Assembly (NCBI GenBank): GCA_011947345.1
Contig: JAAVTG010000672.1
Span: 186,001-250,000, forward strand
DNA: 64,000 bases
Direction of reading: 5' to 3'
Source: Phytophthora quininea
Taxonomy: Eukaryota > Oomycota > Peronosporomycetes > Peronosporales > Peronosporaceae
Shown here piece by piece: positions 35,532-46,619 of the stretch. The first letter of the stretch is position 1. Every line of letters starts with the position of its first letter. A program made the position numbers and the translations under genes. Below the pieces are notes generated by a model. It was not told the origin of the DNA. It searched no databases and saw only the letters and a list, made by a program, of their open reading frames with translations.

Positions 35532-36162
35532 TTTCGCTCGCTCGGGTCTGCTTGGGGCTTGGCCAAATGGAAAGTGAGCTCTCCTCACTCTCGGCGGAAC
35601 AACAGCGTTGGAAAACGCCCATCAACGGCAAAAGTATCTTCACGCAGATGGCTGTGCTTGTTAAAATCCTCGTCGATGCGGCTGGGACAGCCTTTCACTC
35701 GGCGCCGTGGCAAGCGCTCAGTGGGCTCCAGCAGACGCACGCACGCCAGCCCGCCACGACGCTGCTCGGGAACTAGATTCCGCTCAATCACGGAGATTCA
35801 CAGCGTCTTCTAGACGACGTTGCAGCTGTTGTAGCACTACTGCCAGCGATTTGTAGCACTACAGTCAAACGTCATCGTTTGGTGCTTGGTTCGGCAGGCA
35901 GAGAAGAGTAGAACGCCGCTCATTTTCTTTCGTGTGTGAGCGCTGAACGGCATCTTCAAGTGCATCGCTTCGAGTTCTTGTGGTGTTGGCAACAGTATGC
36001 TAGGACCACAAGAACTTGGCCGTTGGCTGACGTTTTAAACGCTTGACGTAGCGTGATAAGCCAACACACCCTGAAGACTGTTATGCTCTACTCACACGGT
36101 CTATACGGACTACTGCCAGCCCGTCCGCTGCACGTTGAAGACCAGCTTCAACGCACAGCTCT
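35532..36162. other. Intergenic region with direct and inverted 12-bp repeats
   Basis: 631 bp between the start of the Rossmann/kinase gene and the end of LysRS, both on the minus strand. No coding character. TTGTAGCACTAC occurs at 35829-35840 and again at 35851-35862. AGTTCTTGTGGT at 35973-35984 is repeated in inverted form at 36005-36016, allowing a 12-bp stem with a 20-nt loop. These could be promoter elements of the kinase gene. Confidence 0.6.
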
Positions 36163-38074
36163 CTACTCCTGCTGCTGCTGCAGCTCCGTGTTCGGCTTCA
36201 TCGCGGGAAACATGATGACCTCCTGTTAAGCACAAAACGCACAACACGCGTTAGTATCCGAGGAAGAGTCGCCGAGACAGCTTCAACGCCTTGCAGGTGA
36301 TGCGCCACGTACCCTGATGTGAGGCTTGCTCGAGAGCAGCATGACCAGCCGGTCGATGCCAATGCCGAAGCCTCCCGTGGGCGGCAGGCCGTACTCCAGC
36401 GCTGTGCAGAACTCATCGTCCTTGCTGTGCGCCTCCTTGTCACCTCGCTGCTGGTCCTGCTGCTGCGCTGCGAAGCGCTGGCGTTGGTCGAACGGGTCGT
36501 TGAGCTCCGTGTAGGCGTTGCAGAGCTCCTTGCCTGCAACGAACAACTCAAAACGCTCGGTGACCCCTTCCTGCTCTCGGTGCGCCTTTGCCAACGGACT
36601 CATGCACTTGGGGTGGTTGTACAGGAACGTCGGGTTCACGCACTTGGGCTCGACAAAGTGGCCGATGAGCTTGTCCACCAGACGCGTGCAGGTGTGCGGC
36701 TTGGCGCAGTCCACATTGTGGCGCTCGCACAGACTTAGCAGCGCTGGAATCGAGTCTGTTTAGTAGCATAGTACACGGTGAGTAGACTGCACAGCATTTT
36801 ATCGCTTGCCCATATACCTGGCGAATTGACGTCCGGGAGTTTCTCGCCGAGGCATTCCTCGAGTGTTTCGAGGATCGGGAGGCGCTGGAAGGGCGGCGTA
36901 AAGTCGATTTCCACCATGTATGGCTGCTTGTCTTCGCCCTCCTCCGACTGCTCCTCTGAGTCCTCTATCGGATACAGAACTTTGTACGAGCCCGTCACGT
37001 CCTTGGCGATGCCCGAGATCATTTCCTCCGCCGTGTCCATGAGCGAGTGGTAGTCTGCGTATGCCTGGTAGAACTCGCATATTGTGAACTCGGGGTTGTG
37101 TGTGGCGTCGATGCCTTCATTCCGGAAGACCTTGCCGATCTCAAACACGCGGTTGAAGCCGCCAATCACCAACTGCTTCAGGAAAAGCTCCGGCGCAATG
37201 CGCAGGTACAGCTCGCTGCCTAGTGCCCTTGATGTAGTCACGAACGGCTGCGCCGCCGCGCCTCCAGCCGCCGAGAACAGCATCGGCGTCTCCACCTCGA
37301 CAAAGTTGCGGTCTTCAAGATACCGGCGCACGCCACGCACCACCTTGGCACGCGTCTCGAAAATCGGCCGCACGCCCGGATTTGTCAGCAGATCAAGATA
37401 CTTTTGCGAAAGCGGATCTCCTGACGTAGTAAACTCCATCATCAGCTTCCATCCAGCAAGACATTCGCCCTACTGCAACACTTACCGGTTCTTTGATACC
37501 ATATTTACTGTTCGGGAACGGCTGGATGCATGGCGAAAGCACCTCCACCTGTCGAGGGATTATACTCAGCTCCCCTTTGCCCGATTTGCCTGGGAAACCT
37601 TTGACTCCAATGATATCTCCACGACGGAGAGACTCGTGCACTGCACGGAACTCGAGCTTCACTGCGTCTTTATCTCCTGTTGCAGCATCGTCCCCTCGTC
37701 CTTCAAAGTGCTTCACCTCGGACAGAACTTGCACCATCGTGCCGTCACTCTGCAGGTCCAAGAAGACCAAGTTCTTGCTGGCATGACGGATTGCCACCAC
37801 GCGTCCTACAGAATCTCTTAAGTTATATAAAGATATGGTAGGGATAATAGGATTTGTATTCTACCTGCCAACGCAACAGCTTCCTCTGTGCAGCGAGCCT
37901 TGGGCTCCAGTGCCTCGAACTTCTTTGGTACTCCTGCAGCGACATGCTCACGGGGAACGAGTGCGGGTATGCGCGGAACTTGGGCACCGTCTGGAAACGC
38001 TCCATGGCTTCGGCCATTGCAGCCGAAGGCGTCGACGTCGACAGCAAGCGCCGAGCCGCACTGCGCATCAGCAT
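36163..38074 (-). CDS. KARS: Lysyl-tRNA synthetase, class II, with N-terminal mitochondrial presequence
   Basis: Attaches lysine to tRNA-Lys. Exons are 38074-37865, 37805-37486, 37420-36818, 36755-36313 and 36222-36163; total 546 codons after restoring two bases (37924-37926 and 37402-37405). The anticodon-binding OB region is seen ([30 protein letters not shown]), with motif 2 ([30 protein letters not shown]), the stretch [10 protein letters not shown] and motif 3 ([13 protein letters not shown]). The C-terminus ends in a short poly-Gln run. The first ATG (38074) gives an Arg/Ser/Ala-rich presequence ([19 protein letters not shown]). A second in-frame ATG at 38017 (MAEAMERFQ) would give a cytosolic form, so one gene may serve both compartments. 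Confidence 0.93.
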
Positions 38075-38420
38075 CGTCCCGATCCAACCAACTCTGTGCT
38101 GGCCGCAGAAATGGTGGTACTACGTCCTCGAAAGATAGCAGCAATTTGATGTGCACTTCTGCACAAATTACAGGTAAAATGGATATGCTCATCCTAGTTG
38201 TTGCTGCTGCTGCTGTGGCTGCATTCTTCGCGTATCACCGCCATCGAGACAGGCTATCACCATACACTTCTCATCATTACCAAATGAATGCGTCGCAAAA
38301 GCTGTAAGAGCAACGTAAATACAGTATGAGTCATCTCTTTGTTGAAACCCCTGCTTGAAACTCCTTTGCGCTTCAGCGCTAGGGAGGCAATCCATTTCCC
38401 GTGTCGACCACTACGAGAAG
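38075..38420. other. Divergent intergenic region (LysRS / potassium channel)
   Basis: 346 bp between the LysRS start and the earliest plausible start of the channel gene (38421). No separate gene is seen. Confidence 0.4.
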
Positions 38421-38488
38421 ATGCCACCACCATTGCCATCCATGGTGTCGCGACGGAATCTGCGCGAGCGAGGCCGCCCACCCTCAGT

Positions 38489-41400
38489 ATGGAAGTTTTT
38501 CGAGGGATCCCGTCACACTACCCGCTGCGAGCACGCGTGCGCATGAAGCTCAAGTTCTCCAAGTTCGGGACGGCATGGGAAATCTTCCAGACGCTGTTCG
38601 CCTTGGCCGTGTCTGTCGTGTACGTGATACAAACGTACAGACCAGACTACGGATTACCGACGTTCGACTCGGCGGCCATTCTCGTGTTCGCTGCCGACTA
38701 TCTCCTCAACTTTTACTGCTGCGAGAACCGCTGGCAGTTTGTGACGAGCGTGAACGGCATGATGGACGCGCTTACAATTTTCCCCACACTGTTGGATCGC
38801 GTCGGCGACAGCGGTAGTAGGTCGCTGCCATTCATTCGGTTCGTTCGCGTCATGCGTATGTTGAGACTCATTCGAGTTGTGCGGATAGCAGGATCTCAAA
38901 CCATCTCGGCCGTGCAGAGGCAAGTCTACAGCATTATTCTACTTACGACTTGCCTTATTTTCGTCGCCGCCGGGATTTTCCATGCTGTCGAGAGCGGTGC
39001 CCAACCACACCTGGAGTTCGGAGACGCCCTCTACTACATTGTCGTCACGATGGCCACTGTCGGGTACGGCGACATTGTTCCCGAGACCTCTGGCGGTAAA
39101 GCTGTTGCATTGGGGGTTATCATCATATCATTTACAGTGATTCCAACAGAAATCTCTCGACTCACACACCTTGTGGCGCTGCAATCGCATTTCCGAACCA
39201 CGTATCATCCGCTAGTCGGCAAGCCGCACGTTTTGGTCGTGGGCAACGTCACGGAGCCGCGTTGTCTGCTGAATTTCTTTCGTGAGTTTTTCCATCCGGA
39301 TCGTGCCTTGGGTTCTGTGGCTTCGTTGAATGGCGCTTTTGGCATTCACAACGAGATCGATCCATCGGTAGTCGAGCTTCCATGCGTGATTGTGGGACCA
39401 AAAGAACCCACCGAGGAAATTATCACCCTGCTTGACCACCCGGTGCTTCAGAATCGCGTCACGTATATCAAGGGCTCTGTCATGAGTGAAGAAGACATGT
39501 GTCGTGTTGGCGCTGATGCGGCTCGGGCTTGTTTCATACTTGCCTCGAAATCTGCAGCAAACACGGCGCAGACTGATGCCGAGACTGTCATGCGCCTACT
39601 CGCTGTGCGCAACTACAATCCCGACTTGCCCGTGTATACCCAGATAGTAAGCCCCATTTTTCTCGACTATATTAGCGGCGTGGACGCCGATCAGCTATTG
39701 TGCTTGGACCAAATCAAGATCAGCCTGCTGGCAAAAGCTGCCTTTGTCCAGGACTCATCACTCTCATCAGCAACTTGTTTCGATCATCCAGTCTGGTGAA
39801 GCGAGATAGTCTCTCTAATTGGGAACAGGAGTACGCAGAAGGAATGTCCCTCGAGGTGTATGCCACCAGACTTCCAACCGTGTTCCATGGTCTAACATTC
39901 ACGCAGACATGCGAGATTCTCTACAAAATATCCGGAGGCGAGGTCATTTTGCTTGCTGTCTACGAGCAAGACACAGTTTCATCACCACAGTCTGCAAAAA
40001 TCTTACAGCCATCGCCTGCTCCCACCAAGTCCGCTCCTCTACTTCGTCGTTGCTCGTGGACCCACCAAGCCGAGCAAAGAACAAAAATGCTAAGCAACCC
40101 AGGCAGTTCTGTAGTCATGCGTCCCGGCCAACTGGTGTACATGATGAGCGAAAGCAAGAAACTCACCATGACATCCTCTATCGCCAACGATTTGGCCTCT
40201 TGGCTCGCCAAAGGCAATGTGCTTCCAACACGTGGACTAAAAATCGCTACTCCTATTACACCACTCAAGAGCCCTCCACAGTCTAGGCGCACTTCCAGGG
40301 CTTCAGCGTATCGCTACACTACTTCTCACGATAAACCCGTTCGGTACTCTCAAGGCGAGATTGCCATCGAAGAAGCAAAGTATCCATCCACAGGCGACGA
40401 GATACAAAACCATATTATTGTGGTGTCGGATCTTGAGTTAGCCTCCACGCTGGCATTTGCAGAAATGCTGCGTCTTGAGCGTCATGTGCCGGGCAGCAGC
40501 GAGTATCATCCAGTCATCTTTCTGTCGTGGTCTTCAGCCAAAAATGCAGCCGTGGCGTGCCGCGAGCTCAGTGAATTTAGCGACATTTTTGTGATGCTGG
40601 CAACCGGCGATTCTAAACGTGAGCTGCTGCGCGCCAACATTCTCCATGCAAGTCGCTGCGTCGTGCTCTCTGATAAGACGAACATCCAGGAGATCGACGG
40701 CGAAGCTGTCGATAGTCACACCATTTTCCACTACTTGGCCGTGCTTTCAATCCAGTCTGAGTACGGCATGGATACAACCTCGGGGCTCATGCCAATGGTC
40801 GAGTTGAACGTGCCACGCACAATGAAAATCCTTGATTCAACACTGAAGAAGCGGACGGCCGCATCCTTGCAGCATCGCCAACAGCTCGATTCACTTTTGA
40901 TGGAGACTACACCAGTAAAGCCAGCACCAGAGGCGCCACGAGATAATTCTTCAAAGGATCAACAACGACGTATCCCTGACGAGATCAGTGAACTCAAACG
41001 CAAGCTCTCCCCGAGGAAAGGAAGCGTCGTCAAAAACATCTATCTGCGGGGCGCCGACAACATCATAACCCTGGACCAGCAGGTAAAATTGAGCAAGCGC
41101 ATCAACACGAAGCGCTCACTTATCAAACGGGAGCTGGAGTTCACGCGACGACATTATTTTGACGTGCGCCGATCGACTCTGTTACCATTTTTCGCCGCAG
41201 GATACGGCTTTTCCGACGATATCTTCGACAACATGCTGTGCCAGAGCTTCTTCACGCCAGGACTCATCCGTTTGCTCTACGAACTCCTATTCTCTGAAAA
41301 TGGGCGATCAGCTGCATCATCCGGGAACGACGAGAACTCTATGTTTACAGCGAGTTCTCTCGTTCAAATTCCATTGCCGCCACGATTCGTCCAGAAAACC

Positions 41401-41601
41401 TTCGGTGAGCTCTTCCTGTATCTGCTTTCCACCAAGGAAATTATTGCGATAGGACTGTATCGTGGAACGGGTACACCATTCCGATTGCCGTATGTAGCCA
41501 CAGGCCCCGACAGCGATACGATTCTGCTGGAAGATGATCTTGTCTTCGTACTTGCACACCCCAGCGCACTAGGTGAAAACAAACCCGGAAACACGAGGTA
41601 A
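38489..41601 (+). CDS. Six-transmembrane potassium channel with RCK (BK/Slo-like) domains
   Basis: The N-terminal membrane part has S1-S3 helices, an Arg-rich S4 (RFVRVMRMLRLIRVVRIAG), S5, and a pore with the K+ selectivity filter TVGYGD. Behind S6 come a Rossmann-type RCK1 (PHVLVVGNVTEP, then DADAETVMRLLAV) and the BK-like LAKAAFVPGLITLISNLF segment. RCK2 follows (NHIIVVSDLELASTLAFAEM) with a long C-terminus. RCK domains gate by Ca2+ or other ligands. One base is missing at 39748-39749 (CC). I list ATG 38489 as the minimal start. ATG 38421 (MPPPLPSMVSRRNL) is in frame if a further base is missing near 38512, adding 23 residues. Product about 1,037-1,060 aa, the size of BK channels. Confidence 0.88.
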
Positions 41602-41934
41602 TCAAAATAAAGTTCACTTCGGGTCTCCTATGCAAAGAGAGGCAACTCTGATTCGGCAGCAACTGAAAACTCGCAATGTAGCTTCGCGGCAGCACGTCCT
41701 TCACATCTGTATACTTCTTGGCTCCATCCGTCGATCCTGCACGATGGCAAAAAATCACCTGTACTGCTCTTCTTCACTCCTGCATCATCCTCCATCCAGT
41801 CCCAGTCTCCTCCATCAGCGTCCCATTTCGGTTCATGTCTGGCAGCACCAAACGGCTTTTAGTAAAATGTACCGAAATTTAAGTACGTTCAGTAGTTTGT
41901 TGGATAAAAACGTTTACTTTTCGATTGTGCGGCC
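41602..41934. other. Intergenic region
   Basis: 333 bp between two genes on the plus strand. An AATAAA-like signal occurs right after the channel stop (about 41606). It presumably holds the channel's 3' UTR and the next promoter; no gene is seen. Confidence 0.4.
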
Positions 41935-42210
41935 ATGAGGAAGGAGCAGGTGGTCATCTTGGGCTTCGGCGTCACGCTCGTGGGCGTCGCCGGTGCGTCT
42001 TGCAACTATTGCAAACTGTTGTATATATATTACTAATATATTTATGTGCATCTGGCAGGTGTGATGGGCCTTTACTTGCCGAGATACAGCACCATGGCGC
42101 AGAGAGGCCGCGAACGCACTGCCAAGCTGAAAGAGACCGGTCAAGATGAGCCCGACAAGCCGTCGTCATCCATGTGGAAGAACATTGACAAGAAACGCCG
42201 TGGAGAGTAG
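41935..42210 (+). CDS. Small single-span membrane protein (69 aa)
   Basis: Two exons, 41935-41992 and 42059-42210. A short basic N-terminus precedes a hydrophobic helix (VVILGFGVTLVGVAGVMGLYL, about residues 6-26) and a Lys/Arg/Glu-rich tail ending DKKRRGE. Size and layout resemble small mitochondrial inner-membrane assembly factors, but I do not recognise a family. Its stop is 12 bp from the end of the convergent TBC/nucleotidase gene. Confidence 0.65.
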
Positions 42211-42222
42211 GCTTGTTTGACG

Positions 42223-45160
42223 CTATTGGAAGGCGCTTTTGGTCTCCATGGAGCGCACTTTGGCGATCACGCGCTTGGATAAATCGGTCAGCTCGTTGCT
42301 GGAAGAGTAGCGACCGCCGGGCTGAATCTGCAATGAAAAAAAAAAGAGTTAGAAAACTGGCAGCTGAACAGCATTGATGACAGGAGCCGCTACCATGCTG
42401 ACTTTGAGCACACCGTCGCAGTGAGCAAGCTTGCCGACGGACGAGAGACAGAGAGTGGCTGTCTCGCGAACCTTCTTGCCGAAATACGAGAGTGAACCGC
42501 TGGACCCGAGGAAGAAAAAGGATGAACGCAGGTCGGGTGCTAGAGTCTGAGACTCCCGCCACAGCCATTGCGTGAGCCAGCAGGGTGGCGAATACGTTTC
42601 TTCCTGGGTAATCGACAAGCAACTTCAATACCGCGAAGTATTCAGGTCTAACAACACGCACCACTTCGGCTGGCTGGCCTAGGTGCTGGATTTCTTTGAC
42701 GATCGCTATCATATCCCACATTGTTGTATGGCGCGCTGGGAGGAACACATCTTGCAATAAATGGTCGCCAAAGTAGCAAATGCACTAAAAAGTGTGTTGT
42801 TAGACAGGATCGAATTCACAGCAGCGCTGCTCGGCGTACCAGGTCCTTCTCAGCCATTAGCTGAGAGGAGGTTGGGCGGCGTGGGTTCTCGTTAAAGAAC
42901 GTCATCAGCGATTTGACGTTGCCGTGCGCGTAGATCCTGCGGCGATGCAGCATCTGTACTATTTTCTTTTCGACGTGGATACCAGCAGCGCTGATGCTCC
43001 CTGAATTGTCCACAGTAAGTTCCTGATTCATCAAAGACACACCAGTTAGATGGATAATCAAAGAACACCCTCCGCCAGACGTACTGAGAACGGCATGTCA
43101 TTGAACTCGCTGAAAAACACTTCTTTGTTGGCCTCCGTGACCACAAGATCGAAGTAACTCATCCAGTTGCGACCTATTGCAAACTGCATGACGGTGTTGC
43201 AGTGCGTCCACGAGCCGTTAGTCAGAATAAAGAGCTGCTTGCCGAGGCTCGCCCGAAGAATGTCTAGAAAAATCACGATGTCTGCATTCGGCTGTATCAA
43301 AAGGTCTGGCGTGGTCGTGATCGTTTTCCAAAACGCGCCGGCGTAAAAGATCTCGCCGCTTTGAGCACGAACGAGCTCAACGAAACGTAGACTACCTTGT
43401 TGGCTAGGAACGGATCGTTTGGGTTGCCTGCTGGCTGTTTCTCAATGTCAGGGACAAGGTACAGTGACGCTCCAAGTTCTTCAATTACAATCTGAACACC
43501 CAAGACAACACAGCACGGTCGTTAGTTTGAGGACAACAACTTTAATTCGACAGGAATGTGTACTTTGCCAGAGTCGAACGCATCCACGATCCATGCATAC
43601 AGAGGCGCGTAAATGATATCTGCAGCAGTATACAGGAAAATCATCTTTCCCAGTCGAGACACATCGCTGTTTTCCGTTTCTTTGTCTTCGACATTTCCAT
43701 ACAGCACATTGATACTGAAGTACGAGATCTCGTGTGTGCCATGGTAAGCACGCTGAATCGAGCCGTCTTCAGCCAAGTGTAGAAAGTTCCCCGCGCAGTG
43801 TCGACTGCGATTCCTCGCCGAGCAATAGACGGCAGCCACTGAGCAGGAGGAATAGTACGGAGCCCGATAAAATTCTTCTGCAGCTCTTTCGTAGCTTGGG
43901 CGAAGCTTGTTTGCAACAAATAAGGCAGTCGATACTCCACGAGCGTGTGATCCACGTCAAAGCCAATCCATGAGTAATTTTTGTGGTGGAAGACTTCGCG
44001 ATAGAATTGTTGTTGTAGCATTACTTGGGGGTCCCGCTGGCGAGCGATAGTGACAGCCTTAAGGCGCATGCGAAGCGTTTGTTCCAGAAACATATCCAAG
44101 AACGCTTGCGTATGCATATTCGCGCATTTCGTCCAGAAATCTTCAAGCTTATTGTTGGCAAGCCAGTAACTGTGGTTCAGTTTGATCGCCATGATAAATT
44201 CTGCGCTGCTTTTGGTATGAAGCAACGACTCTCGTCTCCATCCAAGATATGCCTGCAACAACATTGTCAAATAAATAAACATTTCCTACTCTTCCTTCAC
44301 GTGCAGCAGCATTCATACCAGCATGGCGGGGACAAGCACGATGCATCCCTTAACAAGAACGAGATCCAAAAAGCGTATGCGTAGGACGAGTGGCAATGCC
44401 TCAGAAAGGAAGACCTGGATAAGAGACCAAACGACATGCCTGTCGATGCCGATGCCTACCATGTGCTTGTACATTCCAGGATCTCGCACCTGAATGCATG
44501 CTTCCAAGACATCGGTGTAGATTGCATACGCCTCAGGCCCAGTAGGAATGCAAGCTCGATGGTTTGTTGGAACCTGGTCCCGATAGAGAATAAACGACAG
44601 GATTTTGCTGGCTTCTGCATTCACTGAATTTCCAATGAGATAATCAACGCCAACGCTTTGATCTACATAGCAACAAAGTGCCATTCGCCTCGTTATACTT
44701 TAAGTATTTAACCAATAAAGCAAATTACTTACAATGGCAGAATTGTACTTGTTGACTTGAACCGGTAGACTAGCAACAGCTGTGTCAATAATCTCAAGCA
44801 CTCTGTTCTCAAGTGACGGTTTGACGTATGATGCATCGTCTTCCGCCGCTACAACTTCCGCTTCCGATGCTTTGGTTTCTCCTGCCGTTAGCCGCCGCGT
44901 CGAGAACTCGAAATTCTGTGGGAAACAGTCCATATTAATTCGCAGCATTTCATAATACAGAACAACGCATTTCGAATGCAGTACCTGGCCAGCAATACTT
45001 TTAGATTTTTATGCACCTCAACGTCCACAATCTCCAGCCAAATTTTACGCCGGCGCTCAGCAAAAGAAAGCCCTTGCCGAACGGCTACAGAAATGTTGTG
45101 CGCGCTCATGCCGCGCCAAATGATGAGGTCATCGTTCAAACTCTTTCGCTTCGACAGCAT
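42223..45160 (-). CDS. TBC (Rab-GAP-like) domain fused to a HAD-type 5'-nucleotidase
   Basis: Nine exons: 45160-44999, 44915-44733, 44662-44319, 44252-43540, 43491-43085, 43022-42840, 42784-42662, 42603-42394 and 42327-42223. The N-terminal third resembles a TBC domain (FAERRRKIWLEIVD; GMYKHMVGIGIDRHVVWSLI; LRIRFLDLVLVKG). It continues through a spliced exon into a purine 5'-nucleotidase-like HAD enzyme: motif I FDVDHTLVEYRLPYLL, then LGKQLFILTNGSWTH, VCYFGDHLLQDVF, and the C-terminal SFFFLGSSGSLSYFG and SSSNELTDLSKRVI. Base deficits: 43789-43792, about 43393, and at the exon 2 donor (44732). With three added the total is 811 codons. The canonical TBC Arg/Gln finger motifs are weak, so GAP activity is doubtful. 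Confidence 0.72.
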
Positions 45161-45248
45161 GGTGGCTGCGTCTCCCCAAGAATGGGAGTCCCCAGCAAAT
45201 TTAGATATCCTCCAAGTAGCTGAACTTTTTCTTCTTCTTCTGATACAG

Positions 45249-46531
45249 CTACCACAACTTGTTGTCAACATCAGCATCTTCATCGCGAATAGCTGACCAA
45301 AAGAAACCAAGGGCTTCCAGCTGGATTCGGTCGATTTCAATAAAATCGGAGAACTTTTCTCGCTTTGCAGGGTCTGCTACCAACCCTCCCAACTTCATCC
45401 CCCAGCACACCTCTGGCCACGGTTTCAAAGATGGCACGACGAAGTTGCGCGGTACATCGGGATGTCCATGAACGAGCACAAATGTTGTCAGAGCTGGCAT
45501 GATGCGACTCGCCCAGTTCGCAGCGGCCACGTTCCATACAAACCCGATCTCTTCCAGCTCTTCCAAGTCCCGCGCAACTTGGCGGATGTAGTCGCCTCTG
45601 CTTCGAATGTTTTGTGCAATGAAACCAAGCCGGATCCCCCACGTTTCCTGCGGCCAGGGCTCCTCCTCTGGAACGATAAATCCAGCATCGACATGGCAGT
45701 GTCCATATACTGTGTGAAATGTCTTGAAAGCTGGTAAGATCTTTTCCTGCCACTTCTGGTCGTAGCTGTTCAACCAGAAACCCAGCTCCTCAAGCTTCTT
45801 TTGTCGCGAGTCACATAGTTCCCGAATGCTGAAAACGCTCGAACACGGTTTACCATTCTACCCAGTCTGTAACCGCGCAAGTTCTCCGGCCAGTTCTCCT
45901 TCTCGCTATCTTCTCCAATCACGAAAGACTGCGGTACTTCCGTATGTCCATACACCTCCTTGTATCTTTGTAACGCAGGCAAAAACAACTCTTCCCACGT
46001 ATAGTCCGACACGACCCAAATAAATTCCATCTCTTCCAAATCTCGAAGTTGATACTCCTTTAGTGACCTCTTCTTGGAGCGCAACGTGTTCACATGGGCT
46101 CCTAATTTAAATTTCCACGTAGCTCTCGGCCATTGGTCGTCTGCTTCCGGCACCACAAAGTTCCTGGGTATTAGCAGATCACCTTGTAGCTGTTTGTACG
46201 CCCGTAACGCCGCCAGTGCTGTCTGCTGCCACTGGAAGTGCTTCCAGTCGTCAATATCGGGAAACTTGATCTGCTGGAGCTCTGGTAGTAATTGTGCCTT
46301 CTTTTGAGTCTTGGTACGCACGAACTTGCGGACTTCATACCCCAATTTGAATCCCCTTGTTTCTTGCGGCCATGCTGACAGTTCTGACAGCGGTACTTGG
46401 AAGTTGCGAGGCACCACAAAGTGCTGGTTCTGTTCGTAGAACGCTAGCAATGCTGTGGTGAGTGTACTGCCGCTCTGGTCGTTGCGAGAGACGCTCAGGA
46501 AGCGCCGGGAGATGACGCCGACGCGCTGCAT
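45249..46531 (-). CDS. Helicase-associated (HA) repeat protein with presequence-like N-terminus
   Basis: The product is about 427 aa from ATG 46531 to TAG 45249-45251, after restoring one base at 45842-45843. Five HA repeats are visible. Each has a pattern of an aromatic-rich helix (LPAL..Y), a GH or GD step, (V/I)P(R/Q)(N/S)F(V/I)VP, WP..(T/L)(W/R)G..LG and a basic end. HA domains are known as add-ons of bacterial helicases and as arrays in algae and oomycetes. No helicase motor is present here. The start MQRVGVISRRFLSVSRND looks like a mitochondrial targeting peptide. Role unknown; nucleic-acid binding in the mitochondrion is an inference. Confidence 0.78.
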
Positions 46532-46619
46532 CTTCAGTCAATTAGCAAAATCGTAATGGAGGCCTGTGATTGGCTATGACTGCCAAAGTGGCGCAATTAT
46601 AAAGTGACGCAATAAAGCA
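46532..46619. promoter_or_regulatory. 88-bp divergent promoter HA protein / TMEM242-like
   Basis: Divergent start codons at 46531 (minus) and 46620 (plus). The interval includes GATTGGC (an inverted CCAAT box, about 46567-46573) and an AT-rich ATTATAAAG close to the plus-strand start. Confidence 0.45.
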
